Origin: an uncultured Lachnospiraceae bacterium
GTDB taxonomy: Bacteria; Bacillota; Clostridia; Lachnospirales; Lachnospiraceae
Assembly: GCA_934338765.1 (NCBI GenBank)
Contig: CAKRHL010000010.1
Span: forward strand, 1-27,614
DNA: 27,614 nt
Direction: 5' to 3'
Part shown: piece after piece, positions 23,304-27,614 of the stretch
Position numbering within the stretch: position 1 is the stretch's first letter
How the letters are laid out: each line of letters begins with the position of its first letter
Notes under the pieces: model-generated
What the model was told of the DNA's origin: nothing
What the model saw: the letters and a program-made list of their open reading frames with translations, nothing else
The model's database searches: none
Program-made: the position numbers and the translations under genes

Positions 23304-24054
23304 AAAAGAAAGAGCCGGAAATCAATGGAGAATATTTCATAAGGACACAGTCCGTCAGGCATTCTGGCGGGCTTTGCCCATTATGGGAAGTTATCTGTTT
23401 GTGAGCATGTCCTACGGACTTTTGATGCAGGAGGCGGGCTATCGCTGGGGCTGGTCCCTGCTTGTGAGCATGACAGTGTATACCGGGGCATTCCAGTTTG
23501 TTCTGATCACCTTTTTAAGCAGTGGTGCGTCTCTTCTCACCATTGGTCTCACGGCATTATTTATGAACAGCCGCCAGTTCTTTTATGGGCTCACCTTTGT
23601 GGAGGACTTTCCGAAGATGGGAAAACGTTATCCCTATATGGTGCATACTATGACCGACGAGACCTATGCGGCAAACTGTGCCCTGCGGATGGAGCAGGAG
23701 CAGAAAAGAGAAAAGTCTGACTGTGAGATATATGATGAAATGTTCTGGATCGCTCTTTTTGCCAGAATAAGCTGGATGGCGGGAGCCGTAGCGGGAGGCA
23801 TGATCGGACAGAGCATACCGGTAGAGTTGAAAGGCATTGACTTCTGTATGACCGCATTGTTTGTGACCATATTTGTGGACCAGTGGAAAGCAGCGAAAAG
23901 CCATATACCGGCACTTTTGGGACTTGACTGCGGCGTGGTGCTTCTTCTGGCTGTGGGACCGGATTATTTTTTACTGCCGACGCTGATTCTGGTATCGGGA
24001 ATCCTTTTGGCGGTACGGGGAAAGATGAGTGGGGAGGTTATGGAAGATGAGTAA
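23287..24054 (+). CDS. azlC: AzlC-family branched-chain amino acid permease, large subunit
   Basis: A 255-residue membrane protein of the AzlC (LIV-E) exporter family, which with AzlD expels branched-chain amino acids or similar compounds. Typical segments are the N-terminal FWRALPIMGSYLFVSMSYG, TGAFQFVLITFL and LFMNSRQFFYGLTF, followed by further hydrophobic helices to about residue 245. The ATG at 23287 lies inside the end of the preceding gene, with GGTGA upstream. The gene overlaps azlD by 8 bp. The substrate is by family only; uptake or export of other amino acids cannot be excluded. Confidence 0.92.
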   Translation: MIIFSKKERAGNQWRIFHKDTVRQAFWRALPIMGSYLFVSMSYGLLMQEAGYRWGWSLLVSMTVYTGAFQFVLITFLSSGASLLTIGLTALFMNSRQFFYGLTFVEDFPKMGKRYPYMVHTMTDETYAANCALRMEQEQKREKSDCEIYDEMFWIALFARISWMAGAVAGGMIGQSIPVELKGIDFCMTALFVTIFVDQWKAAKSHIPALLGLDCGVVLLLAVGPDYFLLPTLILVSGILLAVRGKMSGEVMEDE

Positions 24055-24373
24055 TATTCAGGCATTGACAGCAATCGCATTGGCGGCAGCCTGCACTCTT
24101 TTTATGAGAGCACTGCCCTTTACCCTCCTTGGGAAAAAACAGGAGATTCCGGCGGCAGTCCGGTATCTTGGGAAAATCCTTCCGGCGGCGATCATGGCAG
24201 TGCTGATCGTGTATTGTCTGAAATCCGTTCCGATGGATTTCGGCGGGACAGGTCTTTGCCAGCTTCTGGCGGTAGGAGTCTGCGTGCTTCTCCATCTCTG
24301 GAAAAAGAATACACTGTTAAGCATCGTGGGAAGTACGGCATTTTATATGGTACTTCTGCAGGTGATGGGGTAA
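24047..24373 (+). CDS. azlD: AzlD-family branched-chain amino acid transporter, small subunit
   Basis: A 108-residue protein with about four hydrophobic helices and the AzlD-type opening MSNIQALTAIALAAACTLF followed by RALPFTLLGKK. The start at 24047 is chosen over 24029 because GGGGAGG (24031-24037) lies 9 nt before it. It overlaps the azlC stop by 8 bp, which indicates a two-subunit transporter made together. The 145 bp after it hold no gene that can be supported; an extended -10 element (TGG-TACACT, 24439-24447) there may be the promoter of the next gene. Confidence 0.9.
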   Translation: MSNIQALTAIALAAACTLFMRALPFTLLGKKQEIPAAVRYLGKILPAAIMAVLIVYCLKSVPMDFGGTGLCQLLAVGVCVLLHLWKKNTLLSIVGSTAFYMVLLQVMG

Positions 24374-24518
24374 GGCGGCAACCCTGTGATCCATACATTA
24401 AAAATAGGAAAAAGGGGATATCATAATATCAATGATTGTGGTACACTGAGTAAGGCTATGGAATGCGTTACGAAAGAATTACTCTTGTGGGCCAGGGTCT
24501 GCAGGGGATTAGAAAGGC

Positions 24519-25301
24519 ATGGTTAGTAGTATGTTAAATCAGTTTTCCAGAACACAGCTTTTATTGGGAAAGGAAGGAATTGACCGGCTGGCATCGGCAA
24601 AGGTGGCAGTTTTTGGTATTGGAGGTGTCGGCGGTTATGTCGTGGAGGCACTTGTCAGAAGCGGTGTGGGTTCTTTTGTACTTGTTGATGATGATAAGGT
24701 ATGTCTGACCAATCTCAATCGTCAGATCATTGCGACCCGCAGCACCGTTGGAAAATATAAAACAGATGTGATGCGTGACCGTATTCTTGATATTAACCCA
24801 CAGGCACAGGTGGAAGTCAGACAGTGCTTTTATCTGCCGGAAAATGCGGATGAATTTGACTTTTCCGGGTATTCCTATGTGGTGGATGCGGTGGACACTG
24901 TGACTGCCAAGCTGGACATCATTATGCGGGCGAAAGAAGCAGGCGTGCCGGTGATCAGCAGCATGGGAGCAGGAAATAAGCTGGATCCGACGAAGTTTCA
25001 GGTGGCAGATATTTACGATACGACAATCTGTCCATTGGCGAGAGTCATGCGTCGGGAGCTTCGCAAAAGAAATGTCAAGGATCTGAAGGTGGTTTACTCT
25101 ACTGAGAAGTCGATTCGTCCTTTGGAGGATATGAGTATCAGCTGCAGGACAAACTGCATCTGTCCGCCGGGAGCAAAGCACAAATGCACAGAGCGCCGCG
25201 ATATTCCGGGTAGTGTGGCATTTGTTCCATCTGTAGCGGGACTGATTATTGCCGGAGAGGTTGTGAAGGATCTGGCAGGTCCGTTGCCGGTTCAAGAATA
25301 G
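24519..25301 (+). CDS. tcdA: tRNA threonylcarbamoyladenosine dehydratase (TcdA/CsdL)
   Basis: A 260-residue E1-like enzyme that dehydrates t6A37 in tRNA to the cyclic form using ATP. Markers are QFSRTQLLLGKEGI, the nucleotide loop FGIGGVGGYVVEAL, DDDKVCLTNLNRQI, the conserved SSMGAGNKLDPTKF, and the C-terminal SVAFVPSVAGLIIAGEVV. It is related to HcyF in the same window but belongs to the separate TcdA branch (GAGNKLDP) and lacks the CxxC zinc pairs in the MoeB pattern. Starts at 24519 and 24531 are both possible; a GAAAGG site is close to the first. An upstream extended -10 suggests its own promoter. Confidence 0.92.
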   Translation: MVSSMLNQFSRTQLLLGKEGIDRLASAKVAVFGIGGVGGYVVEALVRSGVGSFVLVDDDKVCLTNLNRQIIATRSTVGKYKTDVMRDRILDINPQAQVEVRQCFYLPENADEFDFSGYSYVVDAVDTVTAKLDIIMRAKEAGVPVISSMGAGNKLDPTKFQVADIYDTTICPLARVMRRELRKRNVKDLKVVYSTEKSIRPLEDMSISCRTNCICPPGAKHKCTERRDIPGSVAFVPSVAGLIIAGEVVKDLAGPLPVQE

Positions 25302-25319
25302 AAGGGATGATATCCGATT

Positions 25320-25880
25320 ATGAATATAGAAAAATTAGAAAAAAATCTGAGAGACCTGATGCTGGAGGAGCAGGTGAAGCTTGGTTATCGTAAGGAGCTT
25401 TTGCGTCTGTATTATCCGTTATCCTCTCTGAATCATCTGCTGGAGACAGATTGTACCGAAGAAGAAATGCTGGAGCGGATGAAGGAGTTTTCGGAGGCTA
25501 CGAGAGCACACTTTGGCGGGATTACAGCATCTTCTAAACAGGAAAGATTTTGCATTCAGATTCCACCGGAGGGAGTGGAGTATGTCCACGAGCATCAGGA
25601 AGAGGATGATTTCCTGGTGAAATTTATAGAGACGATCGCCCGTCACGGCTGCACTCTGAAGGATGTGGAAACGCTTTTTGCACATTATTCCGATCAGGTG
25701 TTTGAGGGCAGTTATGCAGGGGATGATTTTGATTATCTGTTCTATTTTCGGGACAGTAAACCAAATGATTACCGCTACTGTATTACTTTTGAGGGCTGTC
25801 ATGTGATCTATCACCGGTTTACGCCGGAGGACTATGTGGATTATGATTTTGGAGAGGTTATTCCGGTGAAGGGAGAGTAA
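25320..25880 (+). CDS. DUF3877-like conserved protein of unknown function
   Basis: A 186-residue soluble protein, probably cytoplasmic: no signal peptide or membrane segment, acidic overall. It opens with a helical, charged region (MNIEKLEKNLRDLMLEEQV) and has a C-terminal part rich in aromatic residues (FDYLFYFRDSKPNDYRYCI, FEGCHVIYHRF). I associate it with the DUF3877 family common in Lachnospiraceae, from memory of the pattern rather than a search. It sits 18 bp after tcdA and 4 bp before nhaC, so the three are probably co-transcribed. No function can be given. Confidence 0.75.
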   Translation: MNIEKLEKNLRDLMLEEQVKLGYRKELLRLYYPLSSLNHLLETDCTEEEMLERMKEFSEATRAHFGGITASSKQERFCIQIPPEGVEYVHEHQEEDDFLVKFIETIARHGCTLKDVETLFAHYSDQVFEGSYAGDDFDYLFYFRDSKPNDYRYCITFEGCHVIYHRFTPEDYVDYDFGEVIPVKGE

Positions 25881-25884
25881 GATT

Positions 25885-27387
25885 ATGTTTACAGGAACAT
25901 TCTGGTCATTGCTGCCGCCAATACTGGCGATCGTACTTGCTTTGATCACAAAAGAGGTTTACAGTTCGCTGTTTGTAGGGATCGTAGTAGGTTCCTTTAT
26001 GTATGCACAGTTTCATCCATGGACGGCATTTACCGTGATCTTTGATACCATTAAGGACAGCATGAACATTAATATTTTATTTTTTATGGTCATGCTTGGA
26101 ATGGTGGTTGTGCTGATGTCCCGTTCCGGCGGTTCTGCCGCCTATGGAAAGTGGGCGATCTCCAAGATTAAAAATAAAAAGATCGCCTTATTATCCACCA
26201 TGGGACTGGGTGTACTGATCTTTGTGGATGATTATTTTAACTGTCTGACCGTAGGTTCAGTGATGCGTCCGGTGACGGACCGCTATAAGGTATCAAGGGC
26301 AAAGCTTGCATATATCATTGATGCCACGGCAGCTCCCGTCTGCATTATTGCACCAATCTCAAGCTGGGCGGCGGCAGTAAATTCCTATGTGCCGAAGGGA
26401 TCCTCCCTGACCGGATTCAGTTTGTTTCTGCGGACGATTCCGTATAATTTATATGCGATCCTGACACTTCTCATGGTCTTATACCTGATCCTGACCGGGT
26501 TCGATTTTGGTCTGATGAAAAAGCACGAGATCAATGCAGAACGGGGAGATCTTTTTACCTCCGGATCGGAGAATATCAAAGAGGAAAAGCAGGAAGAGGT
26601 CAATGAAAAGGGGCGCGTGGCGGATCTGATCCTGCCGGTTTTATTGTTGATCGTATCTGCGATCGGAGCCATGATCTATACCGGCTTTTTAGGGGGAGCG
26701 ACCAATGTTGTTGCTGCATTTTCCGGCTGTGATTCCGAGAGGAGTCTGATCTTTGCGGGACTTGTCACGATATTATTCTGTATGATCTGGTATCTGCCAC
26801 GAAAGGTACTGACATTTCAGGACTTTATGGACAGTTTTGTAGAGGGCTTTCGTCTGATGGTTCCGGCAATGGCGATCCTGACCTTTGCATGGGCGTTGAA
26901 GGGGATTGGCGATCATCTGGAGATCAGTACATTCGTTAAGGGTGTTGTAGGACAGAATGCATCCGCCAGCCTGTTTATTCCGATGATCGTTTTTGTGATA
27001 GCGATCTTTCTGGCATTTTCTACAGGGACAAGCTGGGGAACCTTTGCGATTCTTGTACCGATCGTGATTGCTATGTTTCCGGAGCAGGGACATCTGGAAA
27101 TGATGATCATTTCCGTATCGGCAGTTCTGGCAGGAGCGGTGTGTGGTGATCATGTGTCCCCGATTTCGGACACAACGGTCATGTCCTCGGCGGGGGCACA
27201 GTGTAATCATATGAACCATGTTTCGACACAGCTTCCCTATGCGGCAGTGGTAGCGGCCGTTTGTGTTGTGGGATACATTCTGGCGGCATTTATCCAGATC
27301 TGGTGGATCGTGCTTCTGCTAAGTGCAGCGATCCTGCTGGCAGTGCTTACCGGAATGCGGATGTGGCTTCAGAAGAAAGATAAATAA
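25885..27387 (+). CDS. NhaC-family Na+/H+ antiporter-like transporter
   Basis: A 500-residue membrane protein with about 11-12 hydrophobic helices. NhaC family marks include GTFWSLLPPILAIVLALITK at the start, FVDDYFNCLTVGSVMRPVTD, IIDATAAPVCIIAPISSWAA, FSTGTSWGTFAILVPIVI and the C-terminal CGDHVSPISDTTVMSSAGA. A charged loop of about 40 residues (around 210-250) separates two halves. GGAGAG lies upstream of the ATG, 4 bp after the previous stop. The family exchanges Na+ for H+ or couples Na+ to organic acids or amines (malate-lactate type), so the substrate is open. Confidence 0.9.
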   Translation: MFTGTFWSLLPPILAIVLALITKEVYSSLFVGIVVGSFMYAQFHPWTAFTVIFDTIKDSMNINILFFMVMLGMVVVLMSRSGGSAAYGKWAISKIKNKKIALLSTMGLGVLIFVDDYFNCLTVGSVMRPVTDRYKVSRAKLAYIIDATAAPVCIIAPISSWAAAVNSYVPKGSSLTGFSLFLRTIPYNLYAILTLLMVLYLILTGFDFGLMKKHEINAERGDLFTSGSENIKEEKQEEVNEKGRVADLILPVLLLIVSAIGAMIYTGFLGGATNVVAAFSGCDSERSLIFAGLVTILFCMIWYLPRKVLTFQDFMDSFVEGFRLMVPAMAILTFAWALKGIGDHLEISTFVKGVVGQNASASLFIPMIVFVIAIFLAFSTGTSWGTFAILVPIVIAMFPEQGHLEMMIISVSAVLAGAVCGDHVSPISDTTVMSSAGAQCNHMNHVSTQLPYAAVVAAVCVVGYILAAFIQIWWIVLLLSAAILLAVLTGMRMWLQKKDK

Positions 27388-27423
27388 TATGAAAAGTTTT
27401 TCTGGTTGAAACCGAAAAAGTAT

Positions 27424-27451
27424 TTGTATATTTACTGTTTTTTGGTATAAT
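27424..27451 (+). promoter_or_regulatory. Promoter of the last, truncated gene
   Basis: A perfect -10 TATAAT (27446-27451), preceded by TGG as an extended -10, lies 16 nt after TTGTAT (27424-27429). It is placed about 75 nt before the ATG at 27526. Confidence 0.75.
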
Positions 27452-27525
27452 TTACAAAAGATGAGATCATATGAATGTTCTGCTGCAGTTTGAAGACGGC
27501 AGATTATATTAGGAGAGGTCTGGTT

Positions 27526-27614
27526 ATGATGATTTTTAGAAATGATTATATAAAAGCAGTAGAACCCTTTATTGATAAGCCGATCGTGAAGATTTTGACA
27601 GGTGTTCGTCGTTG
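27526..27614 (+). CDS. ATP-binding protein, AAA_14/DUF4143 type (3' end outside window)
   Basis: Only about 29 residues are inside the window: MMIFRNDYIKAVEPFIDKP followed by IVKILTGVRR, just before where the Walker A loop would be expected. This opening is typical of the AAA_14-DUF4143 ATPases, about 400-residue proteins of unknown cellular role that are common and often duplicated in gut Clostridia. AGGAGAGG precedes the ATG; a second ATG at 27529 is an equal alternative. The 138 bp between nhaC and this gene hold the promoter and a weak hairpin (27397-27419). Confidence 0.7.
   Translation, partial: MMIFRNDYIKAVEPFIDKPIVKILTGVRR

Noticed and set aside
27397..27419. Terminator after the nhaC-type gene
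   Set aside because: A 10-bp hairpin with one bulged T exists, but it is A/T-rich and followed by G-T-A rather than a T tract, so it was not called as a terminator.

Overview
The window looks like chromosomal DNA of a gut-type Clostridia member, most likely Lachnospiraceae. The grounds are moderate GC, strong AGGAGG-type ribosome binding sites, all supported genes on the + strand, and Firmicutes families throughout (CdaR/PucR-type regulator beside an MsmK/UgpC-type ATPase, FtsEX with a coiled-coil M23 hydrolase, Rrf2, AzlCD, NhaC, a DUF3877-like protein). The assignment is by gene content and is not phylogenetic proof.

Layout. (1) 1-2071: the 3' part of a sugar-ABC ATPase gene, a terminator, a CdaR-like regulator and a terminator. 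(2) 2170-6420: a cell-wall module of ftsE, ftsX, a coiled-coil/M23 murein hydrolase and an S41 C-terminal processing protease. (3) 6493-10950: a 1485-residue secreted protein with a C-type-lectin-like domain (EPN and WND motifs), Ig-like repeats, a Pro/Ser stalk with 42-bp repeats, and a very basic C-terminus. (4) 11099-20930: a sulfate-to-homocysteine operon. A good sigma-A promoter with an inverted repeat at the expected start site precedes metY, a siroheme sulfite reductase fused to a ferredoxin domain, a TusA-like protein, a thioredoxin, a ThiS-like sulfur carrier (hcyS), an E1-like enzyme (hcyF), a JAMM protease (hcyD), aprA, aprB, cysD, cysN and a cysteine-free Rrf2 regulator. (5) 20977-27387: thioredoxin reductase, an AlbA_2/GHKL regulator with a possibly phase-variable promoter, azlC, azlD, tcdA, a DUF3877-like gene and an nhaC-type antiporter. 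(6) 27526-end: the start of an AAA ATPase gene.

How region 4 probably works (inference from families and order): CysDN activates sulfate to APS, AprAB reduces APS directly to sulfite, and the small sulfite reductase makes sulfide. Sulfur is then loaded as a thiocarboxylate on the C-terminal glycine of HcyS by HcyF. MetY transfers it to O-acetylhomoserine, and the JAMM protease HcyD releases homocysteine. HcyS ends in Gly-Gly-Gly-Ala-Arg, so its di-glycine is masked by two residues that HcyD would have to trim first. This matches in outline the protein-thiocarboxylate methionine route described in Wolinella succinogenes, here joined to a dissimilatory-type APS reductase, a TusA protein and an atypical CIPC thioredoxin. 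It is the most interesting system in the window.
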